A program made the translations under genes and the position numbers. From Marchantia polymorpha subsp. ruderalis (Eukaryota > Streptophyta > Marchantiopsida > Marchantiales > Marchantiaceae), in NCBI GenBank assembly GCA_037833965.1, contig AP031359.1:1236001-1300000 (forward strand): a DNA stretch of 64,000 nucleotides, written 5' to 3'. Within the stretch, counting starts at the first letter, position 1. The number at the start of each line of letters is the position of its first letter. Shown one piece after another: positions 12,611 through 23,730 of the stretch. The notes under the pieces were generated by a model. It made no database searches. It had not been told where the DNA came from and was given only the letters and a program-made list of their open reading frames with translations.

Positions 12611-12639
12611 TTGTAGTTGAACTTGCAGAAGAATCATTG
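11967..12639 (+). pseudogene. 18S rRNA gene fragment, 3' terminal third
   Basis: The stretch follows the plant nuclear 18S rRNA from the region of AATTGACGGAAGGGCAC to its very end. Clear landmarks are TGGAGCC-GCGGCTTAATTTGA, TTGGTGGAG-GATTTGTCTGG, GGAATTCCTAGTAAGCG, TCAGCTCGCGTTGACTACGT, TTTGTACACACC-CCCG, TTTAGAGGAAGGAGAAGTCG and the terminal GATCATTG-like end at 12631-12639. The length agrees with the intact molecule. Many positions differ from the universally conserved rRNA sequence, mostly as C to T or G to A, for example in the decoding-site region and in GGTTTCCGTAGGTGAACC. It therefore cannot be a working gene. The 5' two thirds are absent; a short piece resembling the start of ITS1 may follow. 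Confidence 0.93.
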
Positions 12640-13206
12640 CACACACACAATGTGCTATCTCATGTTGTCAACCTCTATGAATTTTGATGTTTTTTTTTGG
12701 GGTGCTGTTCTATGAGGGGCGGTTTGCAATATCCGCGCTTTCACTCAGGTTTATCTCTAATGGTTTTTTGATAGCTCATCATGTAACTAGAAGACTAAGA
12801 TTCAATATCATGCTTATAACCCAAGCATACTCTCAAACAATCTCTCCACTCATCACACACATCTACACTTCAAGATAGTGAAAACTTCATTTTTTCATTG
12901 AGGAAACAAGTCTCTACACAATGAATTCTCCAAACTTGCTTGAGACGCTCTCTCTAGCTCTCTACTTCTACTGCTTGAGAAATTATCATAATAACATGTG
13001 GTAATTATCTTTCAACTTACTTTCATTAAGATAAACCTTGGTAGGTTTGACTAACTCTCCATACGTGGCAACATGCCATTGGTCTACCTAAATCTTCTAG
13101 AAGCTTTTTAATCTTGAGGTTAAGGTGGCGACATGCCATTGAAGGCTTTCAAACTTCTAGAAACTTCCCTTACTCTAAGTCAACATTGGTCTTAGTGTAA
13201 CCAATG
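12640..13206. other. Unassigned stretch before terminal repeat of element B
   Basis: I see no coding content. Two short phrases containing GCAACATGCCATTG or GCGACATGCCATTG recur at about 13070 and 13125, suggesting a small duplication. The stretch ends where the TGTCATG terminal repeat begins. Confidence 0.3.
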
Positions 13207-13467
13207 TGTCATGTATTTTAGTATTGGCTATATTTAGCCGTCAGCCTAGGATTACCGTTCGGAGTGTATAGAGTCAACGACGATTCAAAGAATTGACGTT
13301 CTTCGAATCGAGCTTGTAGCATTGGGAGAAGTGAGTACCCTCAAGCGTCGTCCTGGATTGTCAAGAAGAGTGAGTTGGACTCGACTTGTGTATGTGTGAT
13401 AGTTTTGTTGCCAGTGGGGTAATCAAAACTGACATGTTTGCCAGTGGGAAAAAACACGTTAATTTCA
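13207..13467 (+). repeat. 5' terminal repeat of element B (TGTCATG...TTTCA, 261 bp)
   Basis: This 261-bp unit begins TGTCATGTA and ends AATTTCA, as do the copies at 44214-44470 and 53836-54092 (minus, 257 bp each) and 63424-63692 (plus, 269 bp). All keep the same order of landmarks, including a hairpin (here 13282-13309) and a TGCCAGTGGG-like phrase near the end. The TG...CA ends and the position outside the leader of a Ty3 element indicate long terminal repeats of the B/C family. After the repeat both B and C continue with CTCGAAGAACTC. Confidence 0.75.
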
Positions 13468-16400
13468 CTCGAAGAACTCTCTTTCGAGTATGATGAAAAT
13501 TGTTAGACAATTTTGAAGTTATTTGTAGTCGTGGAATTGTGTGAGAATTCCGGTGGAAATTCAGAAGGAAACATCGAAGTTCGGACCTTGAGTGTGACAG
13601 AGAAAAGTAACTATGAGTGTGAGGGTTATTTCTCTGGTTAGGTATTGATAGAAAGATCAATTAAGTGATTGCAAATTTAGAATATACGAGTCGTGCGATG
13701 ATGACTTTAAGGAGCAAGTGCTCATGTTTTTCTTTTGCAGAGATGTTGATAAGTGCATGAAATTAAGTTGATTTGGCCCAGGAATCAGAGGCTATGTTTG
13801 AAGGCTTTCAGTGGTAAAGCAACAAGGCCGGGAAAGTTTGAGTCATACGGAGAACCATCAATTTGGTGGTGGTGTAGGGGAGCGAGAAGGTGGAACAATA
13901 CACTCTCGCCGATTTGTCAGATTCTTGATGACTTACATGAGAGTGATGTACTCTCTGCTATCAATCATTATCATGATTGTTCAATAAACGATCATCATGA
14001 TCAGAGGAGGTCATCATCTGTGTGAAAGGGTTGGAATACTTACTACCTGAAAACACTTACAATACAGACGTCAAAATTAATTCTGGTCATCATAAGGATT
14101 CAGAATTAGTACCACCTGCTTTCACCGTTGTTAATCCTGTAAAGCTCAAAGGCTCCAATTGTAAAGCTACAATTGACTCCTAAAGAACAGAAAGGCAGTA
14201 CTACATCTATAGCCTCATTCAAGCGCGTAGGGTGGATGACGAGACAAACAGGCAGCTTGGTACAGTAATTGCTAGTATCACCACGAAGCAACACTTGTAT
14301 GTATTCACTACAAGTGAGTCCTCTGGAAGATCTGTTTCGTACGCGTAGGAAGCTAGGAGAATTGGCTTGTAAATTTCCTAGATGCGGACAGTCGGAACAT
14401 ATGTGGAGCTTGCGTCGCTTGGGAAAGAAGTAGAATCTTAGATTTTTTCCACGCACTGTACATTGAGATAATCTCAAAGGTTGTCTTGATAAAGTGCTAT
14501 GTAATGGTTGCTCTTGCTCTATGAAGTGCCTTCCGCTTAGGCTACCAGGGGCATAGTTTGATGAACGTAGGTGAAGCGGCTGAAAGCGTGGATGTAGCTG
14601 GAAAACAGGTTGACTGCTGAATCCGATGTGCTGCACTTCATAGTCAAAGGCTGTAATATATTTGAGAAATTGGGAGCTCATCCTTAATTTATACCCTTCT
14701 TTTAAGCAAGGGATTGGCAGGAAGGAGACAAGGTTTGGGATCTGTGGGATCTTTGTTCGGACGATGAAAACACTTCGTCACTCGAAGGCTCAAGGTGAGA
14801 CGTGCTCCAAGGTCAAAACCAGAGTGGACCGGAACATCAACACGTACGATTAATTTCTTAAAATTGTTAGATCAACAGTATGTGGACATAGATAGAGATA
14901 GATCCATTCGAGTTCCTTCTCAAATCAAAGTGAGACGAAACTACAGGAGTTGGTTATGGATTATTATTGAGCAGATTCAGTGATTCCCTAGTATTGCAGT
15001 AATAAACATTGCAACATCCCTCTACTCTTCCTACTTGGCCGAGAAAAATGACCGTGTAATGTAAGTTGTCATGAGGTTCCTACTATCGCGCGTGAATGTT
15101 TTTGAGTGATACATTGTGAGAAATTTCTTCAGAGACAAACACTCTACGAGTCATAGAAAATGACACTTCATATTATGGAGTATAATACTGTCTTCTTGGT
15201 ACAAAAGAAGTGACTAGAGCCTGTACACACGACATTGGATGATTCGATGGCACCGGGCTAGAAGATTATTCTGTTGAACACGATAATCTTCATTAGTGCG
15301 TGTAGGGAGGTTGTCATTAGATGAATCTTTTTGAGTTAGCTGTGTGTACAACATTTTGTCCCAATAGCAAGTCATTTTGGGCGTTTACGCCGTCTCTGAA
15401 AGCTTTCTTCTGGAAAATCTGTGCTTCAAATTACACAGAGGAGATGTACCTTATTTGCTACGTGGGACAAAGAAAACTTCAATCATGATGTGTACAGCTA
15501 TGTGAGTAGGCGTGGAGTAATTATAAGCTATTGCTTTCGGATCCAGCAACATAGTACGTCTAGGAGTGTCACAGGTTATCAAATATCTGAGCAATACAAG
15601 ATTGTAGATGAAGTACATTGGATGTATCGAAGATACGCTTTTCCTATATTACCGTGGTTTAGAAGGCTTTTTTCTTGTGAACCAGGCAAAAACAGAGTTT
15701 GTAGATTGATCTTAAACTACTGCATACTATGTACTAGTATTGTTTGGTCACCTTGCGGTACATGCACGAGTAGTGGCAAAAAAACTCAGCATCTAATAGA
15801 TTTCAGCTTAAACGTTGAGACAAACAAAATTGAGCAATTGAGGAGCAGCAGCATGGCAGGTGTCTCAGGCATCCGCTTGATCTATCTTGAGCTACAGATA
15901 ATGAAGTAGAATGTTAGCAAGCACATCCTACTTGGGAAATGAATGTAATCAGACCGTGGACACAGCAAGAGGTTTATTATCAAGGCTGAGTCGAAGTAAG
16001 ACAACAACACCCATTGAGCAGCCCGTGTTGGTAATGTGTTTATCTTCACTATAGATAAGAGTGAACTTGAGTTTGACCCCCTGCTATAGACATGGCAAAA
16101 TGAGAAAAAATATAGTAGAGAGTAATAACGATATGTGTGTTACTATCCCATTCAAAGCAAGTAACTGTAGGTGAGCTTGTGAGGCTAGTTCATTTAGAGT
16201 ATAGTAGTAGTGTAGTTAAGTTGCTTCTGTCACTACCCACACTGTTATTGGTATAGTATAAATAAAGGAGAAGTATGTAAACTCAGAAAACTAATGATAG
16301 CCCAAACTGGTGATACTAGTTTCTTAACTTTGAGGTTATTTGGAGTAGCTACTATAGTTTCACTCAGTTTAGCGTGTATTACTCGTCACCGGAAGCCTAT

Positions 16401-16900
16401 AGAAGCCATGATCAATGGAGATGCTTCTTAGAATTTTTCCAACGTGTGGAATTGATGAAGTCATTGCTTAGTCATGGTGTGCAGGCTGACGGAAAGCTAT
16501 GATGCTACTGTAAAACTATTAAAGTTGTTTAATAGTTTTAGTGTTAAATTGTTTTTAGTTCTAGAAAACTATTGGCCACACATAGTTGCTAGTAGTAGAT
16601 TGATTAACTTGCTGTGTTCTATGTGACATTGTTTGCTTGTGTTTGAATACTCTCCAATCTTGCTTCCTAACGCGCGCCCGTGTTGGGATGACGTTGATTT
16701 CCGGATTAATTTTACTCATGTGTGCTGTCGATAGTGCGGCTGGACTTGATCACTGGCCGGCCTATCTTTGTTTCTTTCACGGTGAGACTTCGGTGATGAC
16801 CAATAGACCGTAAGAGTCTTCTTGCGGTGATGACATGTTAGGTTGGGTTGCTCATACTCCATAGCTAGTAGGGCTAGAGTAGTTTAGTGCAAGCACAACG
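13468..16900 (+). other. Long 5' leader region of element B, about 3.4 kb
   Basis: This region lies between the terminal repeat and gag. Two parts align with element C: the first few tens of bases after the repeat, and 15430-15810 with 51870-51480 in reverse (shared phrases include ACAAAGAAAACTTCAAT, TACAGCTATGTGAGTAGGCG and TGCATACTATGTACTAG). From about 16650 to 16890 it also matches the leaders of C and D (GCGCGCCCGTGT, GGTGAGAC, CTAGCCCTACTA). The middle, about 13750-15400, does not match the corresponding part of C. Open frames of 191, 162 and 90 codons in it have no recognisable family features. The middle may be a decayed host-gene fragment carried by the element. Confidence 0.5.
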
Positions 16901-18195
16901 TCATGTGTGAATTTGACTACTTGGTGAAGATTTGGCAGTGGTGCCAGTTGAGTATTTGGTCATCACAGAGGAGTTTGATGGTACTATCAAGGATCGGGGT
17001 GGAGTTACACGCAGTGAGTTTAGGTATCTGCCATCTTTACCTAGCACATCAATTGGTGCGAAAGATCAGTGTGTTGCGGATCTCGAACCTTCTAAGTTGA
17101 TACCATCTAGTGTCACAATCCCTTTGATTTGGGACATGAACGGAATGTACGCGGTCATGAAGGGCCCACAACGGTACTCTCGTGTAGTGGTTACCATTGA
17201 GCTGGATGACTTCATCCAGGTGTTTGATACGTGGTATGATATGCAATTTTTGTGTAATTCCACGTTGTTCACACCTTTCTTTTCCTGAAAGGGATTGTTT
17301 CAGCATATGGAGGGATCATCCATGGATGAGTACCATGAATTTGGTAGAAACTATGATGTGAAGATTGACGCTTGGAGGCGACATTGATCCTCAAACTATC
17401 TGTCCATTACCCAAGGTGAGGTTAGTACCAATGGAGGTGTCAGTGATATTGTTGCTCGTGGAGTTGCGAGTAGCAGCACTAGTGGAGGTACTAGTCCGAG
17501 AAGATTGAGCTTAACATATTGGAGGAAAGGGGTGGTAACGTCTTTGTTTAGTAAGGAAAAGCCCACTACTTCTCGTGTCTAGCACAACAACGCACAGTGT
17601 CGTCCCACTGGTGGTGAAAGTTGTGGAGTTCAATCACGACCTTAGTTTGGTCACAGAAAGAAAAGTGTGCATGCACCATTGTCCTCATTTTCAGGTCAGC
17701 AGTAGGGACTAGCATGTTGGACATGTGGAGGTAGTCACATGAGAGAATATTGTTCCCAAGAGAGCAAAGCACAAGTTTCACAAGTTAGACCTTAGCCGAC
17801 AGAAGTTGTCTGTGATCAATGTGGTCGGGCGGGTCATCCTCCAAAGCAATGTTTTGATCTTCATCTAGAGTTGAGATCTGGGGGTAGAGGTTGTGTCAGA
17901 GGGGCTCCACGAGGCAGAGATGGTAGAGGCTGTGCCATCAGACGGCCCGTAGTGGGTCCTACTCCTACCACAGAGGCGGCTCAAATTGAGCAATTGGAGC
18001 AGAGGCTTGCAGCTATGGCTAGTTTTGGAGTTGGAGCTTCCACTTTTCAAAAAGGAGAGGACTTCTCTTATTTGGCAAGTGCAGCCAGGTTGAGGCATCA
18101 ATTGCAATGACGAGAGATGCTGCTTATGCTTCGGAGCCATGTGGTGCAATTGTGGAGTTGGACCCTCAAGAGGAATGAAGGTGGGATCTTGTTGT
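16900..18195 (+). pseudogene. Element B gag region
   Basis: The stretch aligns with the gag regions of C (50533-48737) and D (35650-34263): IPLIWDMNGMYAV near the start, then EQLEQRLAAMA and FEGEDFFYLASAAK-like text near the end, with traces of zinc-knuckle wording between. Gag would form the particle and bind the element RNA. It is broken in several places and is cut at 18195 by the insertion of element A. Confidence 0.75.
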
Positions 18196-18200
18196 GCATA
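18196..18200 (+). repeat. Target site duplication GCATA, left side of element A
   Basis: GCATA directly precedes the TGTGAGC start of element A and recurs directly after its GCTCACA end at 27144-27148. A 5-bp duplication is usual for LTR retroelement insertion. It marks the point inside element B gag where A entered. Confidence 0.9.
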
Positions 18201-19519
18201 TGTGAGCACAAAACTGTGCTCACATGTCTTTTTACCCTTATGAGAGTTAAAAGTTTGGATTTAAGCTCTTGCAAAATTATGCTTGGGGTTTTGGCAAGAT
18301 TAGTAGTTGGTGTGATGGTTAGGGGGCACAAGGTGCGGAAGGGGGCCTTCGGGGCAAGGTTTTCGGCGAAGTGCCTTCGGTGAAGTTCCTTCGGAAAAGG
18401 CCTTCGGCGATGAAGTGAAACTCTCATAACGTTTTCAATGTGTGACGCTTTGACTCAATTAGGGTCTTGTTGAAAAGAGCTCGCGACGCTTGTTCCAACG
18501 AGACCAAGAACTTTTGGAACGGATGAGGAATTAGGAAGTTATGACTATCGGAAGATATGTAGACGTTCGCCTTCGGCGGAAGGAGTTCGCCTCCGCCGGG
18601 AATTCCGCCTACGCGGAAGGGAGTTCAACTTTTGTCTTATGTGCGGACGAACGCCTTCAGCGGTTGCAGGCCTTCGGCGAAGCAGTATAACCGGCATATC
18701 TTTTTCAATTCTTAGCGGTTTGACTTGATTCCGGTCTCGTTGGAAAGAACTCAACGCGCTGGTTTCAACGAGACCAAGATCTCTTGAAACAGATCAGTCA
18801 TCACTGAGTTATGAGCGTCGAAGGTGGCTGTCATGGTTAGGCGAGGGGCCTTTGGCGTTAACAAATAGAGGGGCCTTCGGCGTTAACAGTTAGTGGGGCC
18901 TTCGGCCCAAGGCGCGCTGCGTGTAGGACGCGGACGCCTGCGGATAGGCGACCTGCGTGTAGGACGCGGACGCCTGCGCATAGGCAAACGCCTTTGGCGG
19001 AAGAGTAAAACCGTCATTACTTTCTCAATTCTTATTGGTTTGACTTATTTAGGAGCTCGTTGGAAAGAGCACAACACGCTTGTTCCAACAAGCCCAAGAA
19101 CGTTTCAAACGAAGCAAGGATCCGTGAGTTATGGGCGTCGGGGTGACTCTTATACATAGGCAAAGGTGCGGAAGAGTGTCTTCGGCGGGGGGATGCCTTC
19201 GGCGGTGCGCGGAAGAGGATTTCGGACGGCGGATGTTGACGTGGTCATAAATTAAGACTGTACAGGTGTGGCAGTGGCGGGGCATGAAGTTGCACATGTA
19301 AGCCAGGCCGTTGCCCATCATCGCGGGAACGGCATTCACGCGGGCTGTGGGTGACTCGGCCTTGAACGTTGGAGAGGAATTTTCGGCCTGGGGATAGAGA
19401 TCGTGTGGTGTGCCATTGTGTGGAGACGCTGGTGGGATCGGTAGGAGGAATAGAATGTGGATATGAGTGATTTTCGCAGGGAAGTGGTGAGGATTAGGAG
19501 GGGAGTGTGGAGTGTTCGT
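18201..19519 (+). repeat. Element A 5' terminal repeat (shorter version)
   Basis: It begins TGTGAGCACAAAACTGTGCT at 18201, identical to the 3' copy at 24961, and runs in parallel with it to the phrase GGAGTGTGGAGTGTTC at about 19519, where gag sequence takes over. It contains three copies of the hairpin module (stems at about 18463-18504, 18733-18775, 19053-19095), against four in the 3' copy, plus many CCTTCGGC repeats. TGTGAGCAC...GTGCTCACA at the start is itself an inverted pair. Confidence 0.85.
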
Positions 19520-20611
19520 GGAGTGTTAGAGAGAAGCCCTCAAACTCTTGCTGAGGCCAAGATGGCTGCCAGGGAGATAGAGAATATTGACAAGGACTAT
19601 GATAGATTGTGGAGGAAGGAGGATGAATCCATTCCTCAGTTTATCCCAATTTGTCCTAGAGCAATTGAAGGAGACTAAGGTAGGCATAGGGGTCAAGCTC
19701 CCCATTCTCTCATTGAGTCAATTATGCAGACCAGAGAACCAACACCTGTTCTAGCATTGCCAGCCCCTACGGTGGATCCTAACCTGGCAGATGTAGAGAA
19801 AAGATTGAATGCCAGTCAGGCAGGTTTTCAGGAGACCATGATGAAACAGATGCAGAGCATCACAGATCAGATGGCCTTGATGATCAGGAGTCAACAGCCA
19901 GGGCCTGCTCCTCCAGTCGAGTCAGGTAGACATTCATCAAGCCTGTGGTGTGTCTAGTGTGGTCAATCCGGGCACTCCAAACAATTTTGTAGGGTGGTGT
20001 AGAACCGTGATAATAGAATGAGCGGTGGCCCACCTGTGCAACATCAAAGGGGCCAAGGACCAAATTACCAAGGTCAAGGCGGGTACAGAGGGCCTCCTAG
20101 GGGTCAGGTTGGTCAAAATGAGGAGAGAAAAGAATTGCATGCTTTTTGTGGTAGGTGGCACTATCCAGGTAAGTGTTGGTCTGAAGTTGGGGTTAATGGG
20201 TGTAGTAACTGTGGAGGTAGTCATCCTTCTAACCAATGTCGGCAGCCAGACAAAGTTATTAGGATGCCTCAGCCTGCTGTTAGTCCTCACCAGGCTAGAG
20301 AAAATATGAGGGGTGCAAGACCACAGAATGAGCATTCTAACAATCTTAGACCCCCTAACTTGTATTATGATCATGAGAACAGCAAGCAAACATTCAATCC
20401 ACCTGTTGGACTGCAAACAGTGAACAGATATATTCCTATCCAGAGTGAACCACGAGATGAACCTCGTAGTGACAGCAGAAAACAGGTTTCATTTGCAGAT
20501 CCATGTTCTTCAAACTCTCAAGATGCTAGATTTGCAAATGGCGATGATGGAGATGTCCAGCGTGGTAGTTCTGATCTTGATAAGGGAATAGTCAAACAGG
20601 AGCAGAATTAG
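19520..20611 (+). CDS. Element A gag with zinc knuckles
   Basis: The stretch carries typical plant Ty3 gag text (LAEAKMAAREIENIDKDYDR, RKEDESIPQFIP) followed at 20018-20611 by a glycine/glutamine-rich part with cysteine-histidine clusters, FCGRWHYPGKCW and CSNCGGSHPSNQC (about 20201-20239). The latter has the C-x2-C-x4-H-x4-C spacing of a retroviral zinc knuckle, which binds the element RNA in the particle. The N-terminal part of gag is not recognised. As part of a fossil it is incomplete. Confidence 0.75.
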
Positions 20612-20644
20612 TGGCCTCCACATGCTAACCTGATTACTTATAAG

Positions 20645-23458
20645 TTGAAAAATTCGGATGATGTGATTATGCATGAAGCTCCGGCCCTTACTGTCACCAC
20701 CAGAGCTATGCATCGCAAGATGCAAACTGAGAAAAATGAGGACGAGCAAGGGGAGACTTCATCAGAGGAGACTCCTCATCTCTCTGATCTTGAGAGAGTG
20801 GCGAGGAGAGCAAGGAGGATTACAAGGGCAGAGGAGAAAAGAGGTGAGGTTCTGCATGATGCAGAAGTGCCACCTGTCACGCAAGATTCAGAAAGCAATG
20901 AATCAAGAGAGTGGGAAGGACCGCGGATTCCCATGAAAGAGTGGGAGGACATGAGATGTCAGAAAAGGAGAGAGTCGAAGAAGTACAATTTGTGGTCAGA
21001 TCTGAGTTCGCTGAAGGCAGACATTACTTTCGGGCAGCTGCTGGAAATATCTTCCATTGCTCATAAGACTTTGAAGGAGGGCATTCCAGTGCATAGAAGG
21101 AGTGGAAAGACGAAGACTCAAGTCGCTGCTAGAGTTCATTTGCAAAAAAGAAGTCAAGATGTCAAACCTGTGGAGATAGAGGTGGTAGTGGTAGACAAGG
21201 TGATTCCCAACGTATTAGTTGATGGGGGTAGTGGTTTGAACATCCTACCTGAACACACCATGAAAAGGTTAGGTTTGAATTTGACAGGCCCCTCACCTTT
21301 CATTATCAATATGGCCAATCAGACTTCGGCTGAACCAGTGGGGATGATTAAAGATTGCCGGTTGTCCACTGGTGGTGAGGAGTACATTGTCACATTTCAT
21401 GTGATTAAGATGCATTCGAACAGGGACACTTTCCCTATTCTATTGGGCAGACCTTGGTTGAGAATGGCTAATGCCATTGTGGATTGGGGAGGACTGAAGC
21501 CATCAATCACATATGGTCCTCAGGATAACAGAGTCAAGGTGTCAATAGGGTCCTTAGGTGGAAAGGTGAGAGAGGATCCTGAGTTATCTTCAGGGAAGGA
21601 AGAAGAGAAAAACGAGGCCAAGTGTGATGACACTTTAGTGGGAGTGGTTCAGTCGAATGACAGAAAAAATAGATTAGATGTAGGGTCAGGTAGCTTAGGT
21701 CCTAGTTTTTACAGCAGAAGCGATGATGGAGAGTTTGCTCAGTGGTTGAGAGATTATCCTGAGTCAGGTTGTGACGCCATGATGATTTCTCATCACAAAA
21801 TTTTCGAGAAGGAGGTGATCAGTTCACAAAGAGAAGAGTATCTGTTGCTAGAACCATGTGAGGTTCTTACAGAGGAAGAGTGGATACATGGAGGTCTTAC
21901 TCCATGGTTGGACGAGTTGGATGTTATTGAAGTGGGGTTGGTGCAGGTTGATGGAACTCAAGAGGAGGAGAATACTGTTCAACTTGCGAAGTTGGAGGAA
22001 CCCTTGCATTTCAAGACTACATCAACTGGAATAGTGGTGGACCAAGACGTCAGGGACTATCCTCAGGTCCCTCCAGATTGGTATCGGAGCTCAGAGGAGC
22101 AAACTCATGTGGCGGAGGAAGACTGGAAATACGTGGAGGTGTCCATCAGAGGAGGAAAGCTGAAGCAAATGAAGATGGGTTCTAAGCTAGGAGAGGATGA
22201 GATACGGAAGTACGGTGAGTTGGTGGACGAATTCAGTGATACCTTTGCTTGGTCGTATGATGAGTTGAAGGGAGTACCTCGTGAAATGGTGGAGCATCGG
22301 ATTTTGCTGGTCCCTGGAGCTAAGCCTATTAGAAAGAAGGAGAGAAGGATGAACCCACAGTTACAGTTGTTAGTTCGAGCAGAATTGGAGAGATTATTCA
22401 AAGCTGGATTCATTAAGCCTGTAGAGATCACGGATTGGGTTTCTCCTATGGTTTTGGTCAAGAAGAAGAATGAGAAACTTAGAGTGTGTGTGGATTATAG
22501 GAAGCTGAATGCCTGTACTCAGAAGGATCACTTTCCTTTACCTTTTATCACGCTGCTTTTGGAGGAAGTTGGAGGTCATGCGAGGTACACGTTCATGGAT
22601 GGATATGCTGGCTACAATCAGATTTCCATAGCTGTGCAGGATGTTCATAAGACAGCCTTCACAACTCCGTGGGGAACATTTGTATGGGTTGTCATGCCTT
22701 TTGGATTGTGCAATGCACCAGCCACATTCCAAAGGTTGGTGATGTATATTTTCACGGATCTGTTATACAAGTCTATGACAGTTTTCGTGGACGATTTTAG
22801 CACTCAGTCAAGTGCTGGTGAGCATCTGCAGTGTGTTAGAGAAGCTCTCATTAGATGTAGAAGAATGCAGCTGGCTCTAAATCCTAAGAAGACCTTCCTA
22901 GGTGTTCAAAGAGGAGTTTTTTTGGGTTATGTTGTGAGTGAGAAGGGAAGAAAATCGGATCCTGATAAGATTGCAGTCATTGAAGGATTGGCAACTCCCA
23001 CGAATGCCAAGGGTGTAGCCAAGTTATTGGGACATGTAGGGTGGTATAGAGAGTTAATTCCTGACTTTGCCAAGATTGTAGTGCCTATTACTCAATTGTT
23101 GAGGAAGGAGAACAGGTTTGAGTGGACAGATGCTTGTCAAGAAGCTTTTGAAGAGTTGAAGTCCAGGTTGAGTACTTATCCGGTGTTGAGGCCTCCTGAC
23201 TGGAGCATGCCTTTTCACGTTTTCTGTGATGCAAGTAGTGTAGCAGTGGGTAGTGCGTTGTGTCAGTCTACAGGGGAGAAAGGGAAGGAGCTGCCAATTG
23301 CTTATGCCAGTAGGCAGTTGAATCCAGCGGAAAGGAACTATTCTACGACCGAGAGGGAGTGCTTGGCCATGATTTTTTCAGTCAAGAAGTTTAGACATTA
23401 TCTGATCTGTAATCCAGTCGTTTTTTTGTTGATCATTTGGCAATCAAATATCTGGTGA
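20645..23458 (+). CDS. Element A polyprotein: protease, reverse transcriptase, RNase H
   Basis: This single open frame of 937 codons is the longest in the window. Domains in order: a charged linker; an aspartic protease around 21205-21480 (VLVDGGSGLNILPEHTMKRL, later FPILLGRPWLRMANAIVDWG); reverse transcriptase about 22330-22960 (KLRVCVDYRKLN, YTFMDGYAGYNQI, MPFGLCNAPATFQ, catalytic VFVDDF near 22785); and RNase H from about 23200 (FHVFCDASSVAVGSALC, TERECLAMIFSVKKFRHYL), continuing in overlapping sequence to 23709. The enzyme copies element RNA into DNA in cytoplasmic particles. Such a long open frame fits recent insertion. Confidence 0.9.
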   Translation: MKNSDDVIMHEAPALTVTTRAMHRKMQTEKNEDEQGETSSEETPHLSDLERVARRARRITRAEEKRGEVLHDAEVPPVTQDSESNESREWEGPRIPMKEWEDMRCQKRRESKKYNLWSDLSSLKADITFGQLLEISSIAHKTLKEGIPVHRRSGKTKTQVAARVHLQKRSQDVKPVEIEVVVVDKVIPNVLVDGGSGLNILPEHTMKRLGLNLTGPSPFIINMANQTSAEPVGMIKDCRLSTGGEEYIVTFHVIKMHSNRDTFPILLGRPWLRMANAIVDWGGLKPSITYGPQDNRVKVSIGSLGGKVREDPELSSGKEEEKNEAKCDDTLVGVVQSNDRKNRLDVGSGSLGPSFYSRSDDGEFAQWLRDYPESGCDAMMISHHKIFEKEVISSQREEYLLLEPCEVLTEEEWIHGGLTPWLDELDVIEVGLVQVDGTQEEENTVQLAKLEEPLHFKTTSTGIVVDQDVRDYPQVPPDWYRSSEEQTHVAEEDWKYVEVSIRGGKLKQMKMGSKLGEDEIRKYGELVDEFSDTFAWSYDELKGVPREMVEHRILLVPGAKPIRKKERRMNPQLQLLVRAELERLFKAGFIKPVEITDWVSPMVLVKKKNEKLRVCVDYRKLNACTQKDHFPLPFITLLLEEVGGHARYTFMDGYAGYNQISIAVQDVHKTAFTTPWGTFVWVVMPFGLCNAPATFQRLVMYIFTDLLYKSMTVFVDDFSTQSSAGEHLQCVREALIRCRRMQLALNPKKTFLGVQRGVFLGYVVSEKGRKSDPDKIAVIEGLATPTNAKGVAKLLGHVGWYRELIPDFAKIVVPITQLLRKENRFEWTDACQEAFEELKSRLSTYPVLRPPDWSMPFHVFCDASSVAVGSALCQSTGEKGKELPIAYASRQLNPAERNYSTTERECLAMIFSVKKFRHYLICNPVVFLLIIWQSNIW

Positions 23459-23730
23459 ACAAGGCGGAGCTTAGTGGAAGATTGGCCAGGTGGGTTTTAT
23501 TGCTGGAGGAATTTGACTACACTATGGAGTATAAACCTGGTCGCATACACTTGCATGCCGATCATCTATCTAGGTTGTCGGAGGATGTAGGGACCAGTCC
23601 ATTAGATGATAGACTGATAGATGATAGTCTTTTTGTAGTAACAGCTCAGCCAGAGTGGTACGCTGGAATAGTAGAGTTTTTGACAACTCAGCAGTTGTCA
23701 AGTGATTGAACTAAGGAGGAAAGGAGGAAG

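Noticed and set aside
11967-12639. A working 18S rRNA gene
   Set aside because: Only the 3' third is present and universally conserved positions are changed.
14106-14681. Minus-strand open frame of 191 codons
   Set aside because: No recognisable domain, unusual composition, and it lies antisense in the leader of element B; kept only as part of that region.
17049-17306. Minus-strand frames over the gag region of element B
   Set aside because: They are shadows of the gag text on the plus strand, which aligns with elements C and D.
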